Assembly: GCA_005889395.1 (NCBI GenBank)
Contig: VBFX01000115.1
Coordinates: forward strand, 1-24,191
DNA: 24,191 bases
Source: Chloroflexota bacterium
GTDB taxonomy: Bacteria > Chloroflexota > Dormibacteria > CF-121
Direction of reading: 5' to 3'
Shown: piece by piece, positions 15,824 through 22,633 of the stretch
How the letters are laid out: every line of letters starts with the position of its first letter
Position numbering within the stretch: the stretch's first letter is position 1
Made by a program: the position numbers and the translations under genes
Notes under the pieces: generated by a model
What the model saw: only the letters and a program-made list of their open reading frames with translations
What the model was told of the DNA's origin: nothing
Databases searched by the model: none

Positions 15824-16969
15824 CTCCTCGACGATCGACACCGGTTCGGGCCGGGCATGGACACCCATCCGGTGATGATGGCGGCAGCGTGCTTCATAGG
15901 TCGCCGCGCCGCCGATCACGACAAGCGGCGAATCCGGCGGCGCCGGCTCGCCATCGATCAGCCGCTGCGTGCGGCTGGCCTGCCGCGAGCCGCAACCCGG
16001 GTACTGGCAGGATGCCTGGAGTTTTGTGAGCCGGTCGGCGTAGGCCGCCAGCAGCGGCATCGGTCCGAAGGGTCGGGCGAGGAAGTCCAGGTCGAGGCCC
16101 GCGACGATCACGTGACGGCCGCGATCGGCCAGGTCTTCAACAAGGTTAACTATGTCCGGCCCGAAGAACTGTGCTTCGTCGATGCCGACCACCCGCGTGT
16201 CGTCTCGCAGCTGATCCCGGAGTGCCGCCACGTCGGGGACCGCGATCGCTGGGAAACGGACCTCGCGGTGCGAGGCGACCGCTTCGAGGGCATAGCGGTC
16301 GTCGAGGGCGGGCTTGAACACCTGGATCGTCGAACCGGCATAGCGTGACTGGTCGAGCCGGCGTATCAATTCCTGCGTCTTACCGCTGAACATGCAACCA
16401 CTGATGAGGTCGAGGCGCCCCGTCGGCTCGTCGAACCAGACCTCCTGGAAGCTGACCGCGCGCGCTTCCGGCGTGTGATGGCGCCGGCAGACCGGCAGAA
16501 AGCGCTCCGGCGTGCCACTGGAGGCGTGGAAGCGTTGCGTCCGGCTTGCCAGGTTCCGGCATCCAGGTTGCGCGCAGACGCCGTCATCGAGCTTGAGAGC
16601 AAAGTCGGCCGAGCACATCAGCTCCGGCAGCGGGCCGGCGGGTTGGCCGGTGTAATCGAGCTCCCAACCCGCGACGACGAGGTCGATCCGATGAAGCGTC
16701 GCCAGGTCGTTGAGCACCTCCACCAGCCGGTCGTCGTAGCGCTGCGCGTCATCGATGGTGACGAGCTCCGCGGTGGGATCGAGCTGGTCCAGCAACTGGT
16801 TGGCATCCGGCGGACGTGAGAGCCGCTGACTCCAGCGGCCCTGCCGCTGAGCCCGCTCCGCCTCTGCCTCGAGCTTCTTGCTCTTGCCGGAGTGGGTCGG
16901 CCCGGAGAATGCAGTTAGGCTGCCGAGACGTCGGCGCTCGCGGTCCTCGCGGTAGCGCTCGTTGATCAT
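15809..16969 (-). CDS. tdk: Tandem double thymidine kinase, N-terminal copy degenerate
   Basis: This protein of 386 residues is twice the usual size of a TK1-type thymidine kinase (about 190-220) and contains two copies. The C-terminal copy (about 186-370) is complete: P-loop GCMFSGKT (191-198), FKPALDDRY, IDEAQFF with the catalytic E265, GLDLDFLARPFGP, and a zinc site with C321, C326, C362 and a CRHHH run. The N-terminal copy (about 15-170) keeps P-loop GPTHSGKS (23-30), GWELDYTGQPAGP and the zinc residues C132, C137, C161 with CRRHH. It lacks the FKPALDDRY segment and has IDDAQ, with D74 at the position of the catalytic glutamate. It phosphorylates thymidine in the salvage pathway, at least through the C-terminal half. 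ATG 16969 is used because the upstream part runs into the next gene. Confidence 0.88.
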   Translation of the reverse strand: MINERYREDRERRRLGSLTAFSGPTHSGKSKKLEAEAERAQRQGRWSQRLSRPPDANQLLDQLDPTAELVTIDDAQRYDDRLVEVLNDLATLHRIDLVVAGWELDYTGQPAGPLPELMCSADFALKLDDGVCAQPGCRNLASRTQRFHASSGTPERFLPVCRRHHTPEARAVSFQEVWFDEPTGRLDLISGCMFSGKTQELIRRLDQSRYAGSTIQVFKPALDDRYALEAVASHREVRFPAIAVPDVAALRDQLRDDTRVVGIDEAQFFGPDIVNLVEDLADRGRHVIVAGLDLDFLARPFGPMPLLAAYADRLTKLQASCQYPGCGSRQASRTQRLIDGEPAPPDSPLVVIGGAATYEARCRHHHRMGVHARPEPVSIVEESAEL

Positions 16970-16988
16970 GGGCTTAGTTTCGCCGGAC

Positions 16989-18176
16989 TCAGGTCCGGCG
17001 GAACTCCACCTTCGCCTGCTCGACCAGGTTGGGGTCGGCGAGGAGATCCGCACCCGTCATGGCCAGCGCCTTGGCGGCGTCGATCATGGCCTGGTAGCCG
17101 CGCGGTGAGCTGGAGGCTTCCAGGAACGCCTGCGAATGGCCCGCGACATCGGCCGACGCGATCGCCACGGTGGGATGAAGCGCCGGCACCACCTGGCTGA
17201 CGTTGCCCATGTCAGTCGAACCGGCGTTTTCCCAGGGCACGCCGGCAACCGGCTCGAGCCCGATCCGGCGGAGGTTCTTCTCGAACAGGTGGGCCAGGAC
17301 GGCGTTGTTCCGAAGGTCGGAGTACGGCTCTTCATTGAAGGTCAGCTTCAGGCTGCAGCCGGTGGCCAGGGCCGCTGCCTGAAAGATATTCTTCACCTTC
17401 TGGACGAGTTCCTCCATGTAGGCCTGCTCGCGGGCCCGCACGAGGAACTCGCCACTGGTTCGCTCCGGAATGATGTTGGGCGCCGTGCCGCCCTCCTTGA
17501 GGAAGCCATGCAAGCGGGCGCCCTCCTTCGTTTGCTGGCGCAACAGGCTGATCCCGTTGTAGGCGAGGACGAAGGCATCGAGCGCGTTGATGCCCTTCTC
17601 GGGGTCCCCCGACGCGTGCGCCGCGCGACCGATGAACTCGAACTTCATGTGGCTGACCGCCAGCGCCCAGTGCAGCACCTGGGTCCTCGTGTCGGGATGA
17701 AACATCATCGCCGCATCGATTTCCTGAAAGATGCCAGCGTTGATCAGCCGGATCTTGCCACCACCACCCTCCTCGGCCGGCGTGCCGATGACGAGTACCC
17801 GTCCGCTCAAGCGGTTGAGTGCGTCGGCGAGCGCAATCCCGGCGCCCGCGGAGGCCGTCGCGATCAGGTTGTGGCCACAGCCATGGCCGAGGCCACGGAG
17901 CGCGTCGTATTCGGAGAGGAAGGCGATTGTCGGGCCGGTCCCCTTTCGGCGCGTCGCGACGAAGGCGGTTGGAGTATCGGCGACGCCGACCTCGACGCTG
18001 AAACCGTGTTTCTTGAGGAGTTCGGTCAGCCAGGCGACCGCCTGCCGCTCTTCGTAGCCGACTTCGGGATGTGCGTGAATGTCACGGCCAATCCGTTCGA
18101 GTTCCGGCCGCAACGCGTCGATCCGGATGCTGAGGGCATCCTTGAGCTGGTCGGTCGACGCTTGTGCCACGGACAC
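16989..18176 (-). CDS. M20-family amidohydrolase (aminoacylase-1-like type 2)
   Basis: This is a zinc-dependent amidohydrolase of the M20 family, close in layout to AbgB/ACY1L2-type enzymes that cleave N-acyl or aminobenzoyl-glutamate amides. The 395-residue protein shows HAHPEVGYEE (34-43), the metal-binding GHGCGHNLIATASAG (97-111, with C100, H102), GTPAEEGGGG with E135/E136, and H160. The dimerisation domain follows (about 165-285), and the final histidine is in VAGHSQAF. The open frame extends about 89 codons further upstream, but that part is the antisense of the neighbouring plus-strand gene. GTG 18176 is chosen because a TACAAT -10 box (18193-18188) sits 11 bases before it. GTG 18170 is an alternative. 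Physiological substrate unknown. Confidence 0.88.
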   Translation of the reverse strand: MSVAQASTDQLKDALSIRIDALRPELERIGRDIHAHPEVGYEERQAVAWLTELLKKHGFSVEVGVADTPTAFVATRRKGTGPTIAFLSEYDALRGLGHGCGHNLIATASAGAGIALADALNRLSGRVLVIGTPAEEGGGGKIRLINAGIFQEIDAAMMFHPDTRTQVLHWALAVSHMKFEFIGRAAHASGDPEKGINALDAFVLAYNGISLLRQQTKEGARLHGFLKEGGTAPNIIPERTSGEFLVRAREQAYMEELVQKVKNIFQAAALATGCSLKLTFNEEPYSDLRNNAVLAHLFEKNLRRIGLEPVAGVPWENAGSTDMGNVSQVVPALHPTVAIASADVAGHSQAFLEASSSPRGYQAMIDAAKALAMTGADLLADPNLVEQAKVEFRRT

Positions 18177-18215
18177 GCTGGCCAATAATTGTATGTCGAT
18201 GGCAGAGCAGGTGAA
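18162..18215. promoter_or_regulatory. Overlapping divergent promoters of M20 and the coiled-coil gene
   Basis: The minus strand has TTCACC (18215-18210), 16 bases, then TACAAT (18193-18188), reading into the M20 gene. The plus strand has TTGTGC (18162-18167), 16 bases, then AATAAT (18184-18189), reading into the coiled-coil gene. The two promoters overlap, and each lies across the start codon of the other gene. Neither start has a ribosome binding site, which suggests leaderless or near-leaderless messages. Confidence 0.45.
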
Positions 18216-18732
18216 TCTGGACCAAGCGTCCGACGAGGACCTTGCCCGCCGGATCCGGGAGATCATGGCGGAGATGGCCCCGCTGGAGGAGGCGCTGGGC
18301 CGCCTTCGTGTCCAGATCCAGCAGGTGGCGAGCGAGCAGAAGAAGCGGGAGCGGTCGCAACATCTCAGGGCGCGCATGCAGGTCCGCACCACGGTCGCCC
18401 AGGGCCAGATGCCGACGCTGCAGCAGGTGGCGGAGAGCTCCAACGATCTGGTGCCGCCAGATGCGGCGCTCGTGGGTCTGCGGTTCTTCCGGGATAGCGG
18501 AACCGAGGTCGGCCTGGGCTACGCGACGGCGCGCGAGCCGACCGTCTGGATGACGAACGGGTCGAATACAGCCGCCGTCAAGACGATCGCCGACATCCGC
18601 TCGCGCTACCTCGAGGGCTGGGATTTCGGGACCGCGCAACATCCCGGCGTGCGGATCCACATTCCGAACAGTCGCACCGAGAAGATCCTCCAGGCCTCCG
18701 AGGTCTTTATTCGGTTGAGAGGCAGCGAGTAG
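18193..18732 (+). CDS. Unknown protein with N-terminal coiled coil
   Basis: This 179-residue protein is not recognised. Residues about 8-60 form a likely coiled coil (DEDLARRIREIMAEMAPLEEALGRLRVQIQQVASEQKK), followed by a basic linker and a small mixed alpha/beta domain (about 90-179) with the VGLRFFRDSGTEVGLGYATA strand pattern. No signal peptide or membrane helix is present. ATG 18193 is used; ATG 18199 is two codons downstream and could be the true start of a leaderless mRNA. It diverges from the M20 amidohydrolase gene, with the start codons only 16 bases apart. Codon use looks like that of core genes, not of the following island. Confidence 0.8.
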   Translation: MSMAEQVNLDQASDEDLARRIREIMAEMAPLEEALGRLRVQIQQVASEQKKRERSQHLRARMQVRTTVAQGQMPTLQQVAESSNDLVPPDAALVGLRFFRDSGTEVGLGYATAREPTVWMTNGSNTAAVKTIADIRSRYLEGWDFGTAQHPGVRIHIPNSRTEKILQASEVFIRLRGSE

Positions 18733-18760
18733 TCCCGCGGGTGGTCTCCATCGTTACCCT

Positions 18761-18789
18761 GGGGGGTTCGAATCCGGCCGGCCCAGCCA
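18761..18789 (+). other. tRNA 3'-end-like remnant at the edge of the accessory island
   Basis: The sequence has the T-arm core GGTTCGAATCC (18765-18775) and ends with GCCCAGCCA, like the acceptor and CCA of a tRNA. The T-stem pairs at only three of five positions, and no matching 5' acceptor, D-arm or anticodon arm is found upstream, so it is not a gene. It lies in the 103-base gap between core-like genes and the AbiE locus and may be a decayed attachment site. No second copy was found to the right. Confidence 0.35.
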
Positions 18790-18835
18790 TCGCCTTCACC
18801 CGCGCGACCAAATGCCAGCGATGCCTGCCAGCTCG

Positions 18836-20017
18836 TTAGAACTCGACCAGGAACCTAGGCGAAAACGCTTCCTCGGTGGGACGCACCCCTGCGATTCGAT
18901 CGGCACGGTAGCCTCGCAGCTGACCGCGGTCGTTTACTACGAAGAGAAGCAGATTTCCATCCCTCGTCCGCCGCAGCGAATAGGGCTCGATCCGACGCGG
19001 ACCCCATCGGCCGTCCTCGGCCTGGTAGTCAATGTCAATCTTCAGCCGGTTCGCTCCAGCGTAACGAATCAGCTCAAACGGAAACCCGCGTCGCCAAGTC
19101 GTTATGGCCCGTGGTGCAACCCATGCTGGATCCAAATTGGCGCCCATCTCGGCTCGCCGGGGAACTACCGCCACCCGTTGGCCGGCTAACCATGAAAAGA
19201 CGTCGTCTAAGCCCGACCAGAAATTGGCGAACGGCGGAAGCGGTCTCGGTAGCTGATGCCCGAGCATGTTCGTCCACTCAGCTTCGACTTCTTGCCGGAG
19301 TGGCGAAGACCGAATGGCCTCAAGGGTAGGTACCGCGATTCCCGCGTGCGTGCACTTCCGAGCAAGAGCCGCGCCGACTTCGGGAGCCCTGCCGATCAGA
19401 TCCGGATGCCTGTGCATGTGGACGACGTCATATAGGTCTCTAGGACGACAACGCTCAGCTAGCGCACGCAGCTTCTCGGCGAAAAGTTCAAGTAATGAGT
19501 AGCAGCGAATGCTGGTCCGAGCTGGGATTGTGTCGCTGTACTGGTGACCTATGGGGCGTAGAACGGGCTGATCCACAACTGCTTCATCGGCCGTTATGTC
19601 GATCTTCACCTTGGGAAGGGTTCGAGGCGGGTTTGGACCGCGATATGCTATGCGAGCTTCGGTGGTCGGATTACCGCGAAGGTTCTGCCTGCGGCGAAAT
19701 GTCGATTCGTCGATGATGATTTGGATCCCAGACTCTTCGGCCAGCCAGTCACGGATGGAGCGGAAGATGGGCAGAAGGGTCTCCGGTACATCAAGCCCAA
19801 CGCTTACTACCGTGAAATCCAGGTCTTCAGAGAATCGGTAAGTCTCGTAATAGCACTTTCTCAAGCAGGTGCCACCCTTGAAAAGCCAGCCTTGAGCAAG
19901 GTCGTTGTTATTTGCGACCCCTGCGAGGAGCCATCCAAGGACGTAATCCTTCTCAATAACGCCAACGTCCAAGGCCCATTCCGTTCGAAGTTCGAGCAGT
20001 TCGCGCGACGGAATCAC
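18836..20017 (-). CDS. AbiEii/AbiGii-type nucleotidyltransferase toxin with C-terminal WYL-like domain
   Basis: The 393-residue protein has an AbiEii nucleotidyltransferase core: KGGTCLRKCYYETYRFSEDLDF (47-68) with the metal-binding D65 and D67, VKIDI with D140, and the family hallmark EKLRAL (181-186) followed by RDLYD (193-197). AbiEii enzymes are the toxins of type IV toxin-antitoxin and abortive-infection systems and transfer nucleotides. Residues about 314-393 form a separate domain resembling WYL: FELIRYAGANRLKIDIDY, RRIEPYSLRR and RGYRADRI, with the usual spacing. WYL domains sense ligands or nucleic acids in many defence regulators. GTG 20017 is the start because it forms a GTGA overlap with the antitoxin stop. 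It is likely cotranscribed with the antitoxin and repressed by it. Confidence 0.85.
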   Translation of the reverse strand: MIPSRELLELRTEWALDVGVIEKDYVLGWLLAGVANNNDLAQGWLFKGGTCLRKCYYETYRFSEDLDFTVVSVGLDVPETLLPIFRSIRDWLAEESGIQIIIDESTFRRRQNLRGNPTTEARIAYRGPNPPRTLPKVKIDITADEAVVDQPVLRPIGHQYSDTIPARTSIRCYSLLELFAEKLRALAERCRPRDLYDVVHMHRHPDLIGRAPEVGAALARKCTHAGIAVPTLEAIRSSPLRQEVEAEWTNMLGHQLPRPLPPFANFWSGLDDVFSWLAGQRVAVVPRRAEMGANLDPAWVAPRAITTWRRGFPFELIRYAGANRLKIDIDYQAEDGRWGPRRIEPYSLRRTRDGNLLLFVVNDRGQLRGYRADRIAGVRPTEEAFSPRFLVEF

Positions 20018-20770
20018 GCCGGGTCTACAGGTCGGACTCGAGTGTTGACGAGCAATCCCCACTTGGTCGCGCGACGGCCAGATGCTGGTCCCCCGGGGTC
20101 CAACACCGAGATGCCAGCTGAGACGCGCTCTCGACAGGCGGAGATCAGATGTGATTCTTCAGGCCGCAGGACCTCGACCAGATATCCGAGTCGCTTGAAG
20201 ACCGCACGATTTCCGAGGCGGTCGCCGTACCCGATCAAGTCATTGGCGTCGTGGTCTCTTAGGAATGCGGTTAGTATTTCCGCTCCATGCCGAATCCCTC
20301 CGCCAAGCGGAGGATCGTCGAGGATATCAATGACCGTTCGAGCGGGGTCAGCGAATCTCAGCCGGATCTCATCTCGCCATTCCGTCTTCAAGCCCCATGT
20401 CATCGCCTTCGACTGGATGTGTGCGACCAAATATTCGTGATCCAGGAGCTGGACGCTCGACCTGCGGACACGTCCTGATGTCTTGAGTACGGTGGTTCGA
20501 AAGGTTTGCTCTGTGAGCGCCCAATGATTCGCCGCTGTCCAGCCCGTGAAGTAGCAGGGGGACCAGACAGCCTCGGCAATGAGCAGCGGATCCTCGGCCC
20601 ATGTCTGAGGGTTCCGTACATCGAGAGGAACTGGGATGTAGAGGCCTCGACGAGCGCGCCGCAGCCAGCCTTCGTCCGCCCAGCGAGATAGCTTCTTTGT
20701 GGCGGCCTGGCTGTCTACGCCGCACGGCCGCGAGCTCCAATCCCTGAGATCTTAGCCATTTGCAATCCAT
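20014..20770 (-). CDS. AbiEi-type antitoxin and repressor, apparently frameshifted near the N-terminus
   Basis: The frame that ends at 20014 encodes a typical AbiEi protein: DSQAATKKLSRWADEGWLRR (wing-helix part), GLYIPV, the AEAVWSPCYFTGWTAANHWAL core, FADPARTVIDILDDPPLGGG, and KRLGYLVEVL. It is open back to a TAA at 20754-20752 but has no ATG, GTG or TTG before 20430. The only good start, ATG 20770, lies in the neighbouring frame, which encodes MDCKWLRSQGLELAAV, the expected family N-terminus. The two parts join well if one base is removed near 20719-20727. This is either a real frameshift, a sequencing error or programmed frameshifting. AbiEi represses its own promoter and blocks the toxin. 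A toxin left with a broken antitoxin would be hard to tolerate, so a sequencing error is likely. Confidence 0.7.
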
Positions 20771-20806
20771 AAACTCGCTTGGGAGATGAGTTAATGGATT
20801 TATAAT
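20765..20806. promoter_or_regulatory. Shared operator and divergent promoter of abiEi and the unknown gene
   Basis: A 12-bp inverted repeat with one mismatch (ATCCATAAACTC at 20765-20776, GAGTTAATGGAT at 20788-20799) spans the abiEi start codon. On the plus strand TTGGGA (20779-20784), 16 bases and a perfect TATAAT (20801-20806) form a promoter for the gene at 20873, overlapping the repeat. On the minus strand a TATTATAAA -10-like segment (20807-20799) reads into abiEi. An AbiEi protein bound to this repeat should cover both promoters, as AbiEi repressors bind inverted repeats upstream of their own gene. Confidence 0.6.
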
Positions 20807-20872
20807 ATCAGACGGTACGGTCCAGAAACTCCTCGGATTGCTGATCCGCCTTCAAGCGGGCGACCTCCGTCG

Positions 20873-21934
20873 TTGCATCCTATCGGGGTGGAAATCCCAC
20901 CCGAGTTCACGGTGCGATCGACACCTACCGAGATACTGAACGAAGCTGGCGAATGGCTGGCCCGTCAGCTTGGCAGCGAATTTCGATGGGTCAAGAATAG
21001 GCAAGCTGTCTCACGAGCTCGCGGCGCCCGCACGGACGAAATTCGGTTGCAGCCCTCGAGGTGGAACCGGGCTGGCGTGGGTACGTGGGCGACGCTCCGG
21101 GTGACGGTACGAAATAAGGATATCGCTCCCTGGCGGCGCAATCATCCGAAGGACACGCTGCTCGCCCACGACTCCGACCTGTTATGGACTAACGAGTTCA
21201 TCAACGTAGAAAAAGATCTGTACTTTGTGGAACTCGTTGCCCATGTTGGACAGGATGACAGCGGTGCGCGCCGCCTCTCGCTGGTTGAACTGGTCGATGC
21301 GGCCCGAGGCCTGGTCCTTCCGGTGCTCGACCACTTTGAATCCCCGCAGCTCGCGGCGGAACGTCTTCCGGACAACTGGCTCGTGCTGGCCGCACCGCTC
21401 GTTGAGTGGGCCATCTCACTGGGCGACCAGTCCTCGGCACGCTGGATTGCAGAGCGGATCATGCGCGCTCATGCACACGAGACGACTGTCTTTAAGAGAG
21501 GAAGAGTCGCATATCACGCCGGGGAGCGACCCGCTCTTGGACTTGGTGAAGATGCGCTTGGCTGGCTAGCAGCCCGACATACGCTGTTCCCCGGGACTGA
21601 GCCGCTGCCATGGACCATCCCGGCGAAATCTGCGAAGGAACGCCTGATTGCGTCGGGTCGCGAGCTAATAGAAGGGCTTCGCTCCGAACTGAGGCACTTT
21701 CAGGAGACCCGGCCAGGGTGCCTCCATGACGAGCAATTGGGCGAAGCGCTGGACGTGGTCAACTCCTGGCTTGCCGAGCTCACGGGTCAACCGCGGCGAT
21801 CCTCACCCCCCAAACACCAGGCACTGATGTACCTGGTGCGGGAGTTCGGGATTTCCGAGACGGAGCTTGGCAGGGACCTTATCGCCTTCGAGGATGCAGC
21901 GGCACGGTTGCGAGGGAGCCAGCCCGCGAAGTAG
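20873..21934 (+). CDS. Unknown protein divergent from the AbiE operon
   Basis: This 353-residue protein has no domain I recognise. It is soluble, without signal peptide or membrane helix. The first half (about 8-150) is beta-rich (FTVRSTPTEILNEAGEWL, TWATLRVTVRNKD, LYFVELVAHVGQDD); the second half (150-353) is mostly helical. The first half vaguely resembles DUF4304-like proteins, but that is not secure. The start is TTG 20873; GTG 20888 is an alternative, and neither has a ribosome binding site. Its promoter overlaps the abiEi operator, so it may be part of the AbiE module (effector or accessory protein) or just an unrelated island gene. Codon use is less strongly GC-ending than the core genes. 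Confidence 0.7.
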   Translation: MHPIGVEIPPEFTVRSTPTEILNEAGEWLARQLGSEFRWVKNRQAVSRARGARTDEIRLQPSRWNRAGVGTWATLRVTVRNKDIAPWRRNHPKDTLLAHDSDLLWTNEFINVEKDLYFVELVAHVGQDDSGARRLSLVELVDAARGLVLPVLDHFESPQLAAERLPDNWLVLAAPLVEWAISLGDQSSARWIAERIMRAHAHETTVFKRGRVAYHAGERPALGLGEDALGWLAARHTLFPGTEPLPWTIPAKSAKERLIASGRELIEGLRSELRHFQETRPGCLHDEQLGEALDVVNSWLAELTGQPRRSSPPKHQALMYLVREFGISETELGRDLIAFEDAAARLRGSQPAK

Positions 21935-22064
21935 CTTTAGTGCAATCCGGACGAGTTCCCCGATGTCACCTGTCAGAGTTGCCAAACCTGACCAATTGAC
22001 CCAGCTCCTTGGCAATCGCCTCACCATGCCTCGCCCGACTCATGGGTTGCAGTAACGGTTCTAG

Positions 22065-22472
22065 ATGATGCGCGTTCTTACGGGCATGAGGCTAAGGGGC
22101 GGAACTGCCCTTGCAGGGGGCGTCATAACTGCCAGCCTTCTCACGGCGTCATGTACTGCTGTCCCGGGTCCGGCCCAGACCGAGCCGACGGCACTAGTGG
22201 GCCACCAAAGTGGGAGCCCTTCGCCTGTGGCATCGATCGGAGAGACCATTTCCGGAGAGGTCCGCGACGGCCGACCGCTCGCAACCAATCCGAACTTGAT
22301 TATCCCGACCCAACTCTCGCCGCTATCTGGTGCCGTTGTCCGTGTGACCAATCTGGGACTCAGCACGACGAGTGACCAAACAGGGCATTTTCATTTTTCA
22401 GGCATCACCGTCAGTCCGCCGTGCATCAAGGTCGATGTGGACCGGTGTATTCCTCGGTCCGGCTCGAGCTAG
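22065..22472 (+). CDS. Lipoprotein with carboxypeptidase-regulatory-like domain, shortened by a frameshift
   Basis: The protein begins with a lipoprotein signal peptide: hydrophobic GGVITASLLTASC, with the lipobox cysteine at about residue 30. A Ser/Pro-rich linker follows, then a carboxypeptidase-regulatory-like beta domain (about 63-118; ISGEVRDGRPL, LSGAVVRVTNLGLSTTSDQTGHFHFSGI) as in many surface proteins. The annotated end IKVDVDRCIPRSGSS looks abnormal: the frame at 22442 continues as PVYSSVRLELDIQLDAQSHS... to a TAG at 22553. One missing C near 22442 would join them. No ribosome binding site was seen before ATG 22065. Confidence 0.6.
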   Translation: MMRVLTGMRLRGGTALAGGVITASLLTASCTAVPGPAQTEPTALVGHQSGSPSPVASIGETISGEVRDGRPLATNPNLIIPTQLSPLSGAVVRVTNLGLSTTSDQTGHFHFSGITVSPPCIKVDVDRCIPRSGSS

Positions 22473-22555
22473 ACATCCAATTAGACGCTCAGTCTCACAG
22501 CGAGGTCTATGCGGCTGGAGGCGCGGCCGCACAGGGGCTTAAGGCCTGCCGCTAG
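22442..22555 (+). pseudogene. Likely 3' part of the lipoprotein, in another frame
   Basis: In the +1 shifted frame 22442-22555 encodes PVYSSVRLELDIQLDAQSHS and onward to AAAQGLKACR and a TAG. It reads smoothly after VDVD of the preceding frame and would complete the domain. The switch is at a CC pair, where CCC would restore the frame. It may be a genuine pseudogene or an assembly error. Confidence 0.5.
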
Positions 22556-22633
22556 TCCCACTGCCATCGGCATGGCGGCCCAAGGGCCGTCGACTCACGA
22601 CCCCAGTTGACTCAGTCACGCCGCACAGCAGAG

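Noticed and set aside
18177..18443. N-terminal extension of the M20 amidohydrolase
   Set aside because: It is antisense to the coiled-coil gene, Cys/Arg/Ser-rich and without family similarity; a promoter box lies inside it.
20369..20621. Short minus-strand frames inside the abiEi region
   Set aside because: Shadow frames of the antitoxin; only the part at 20719-20770 of the ATG 20770 frame fits the family N-terminus.
21964..22053. A 29-residue frame in the gap before the lipoprotein gene
   Set aside because: No ribosome binding site, no recognisable features and an arbitrary length.
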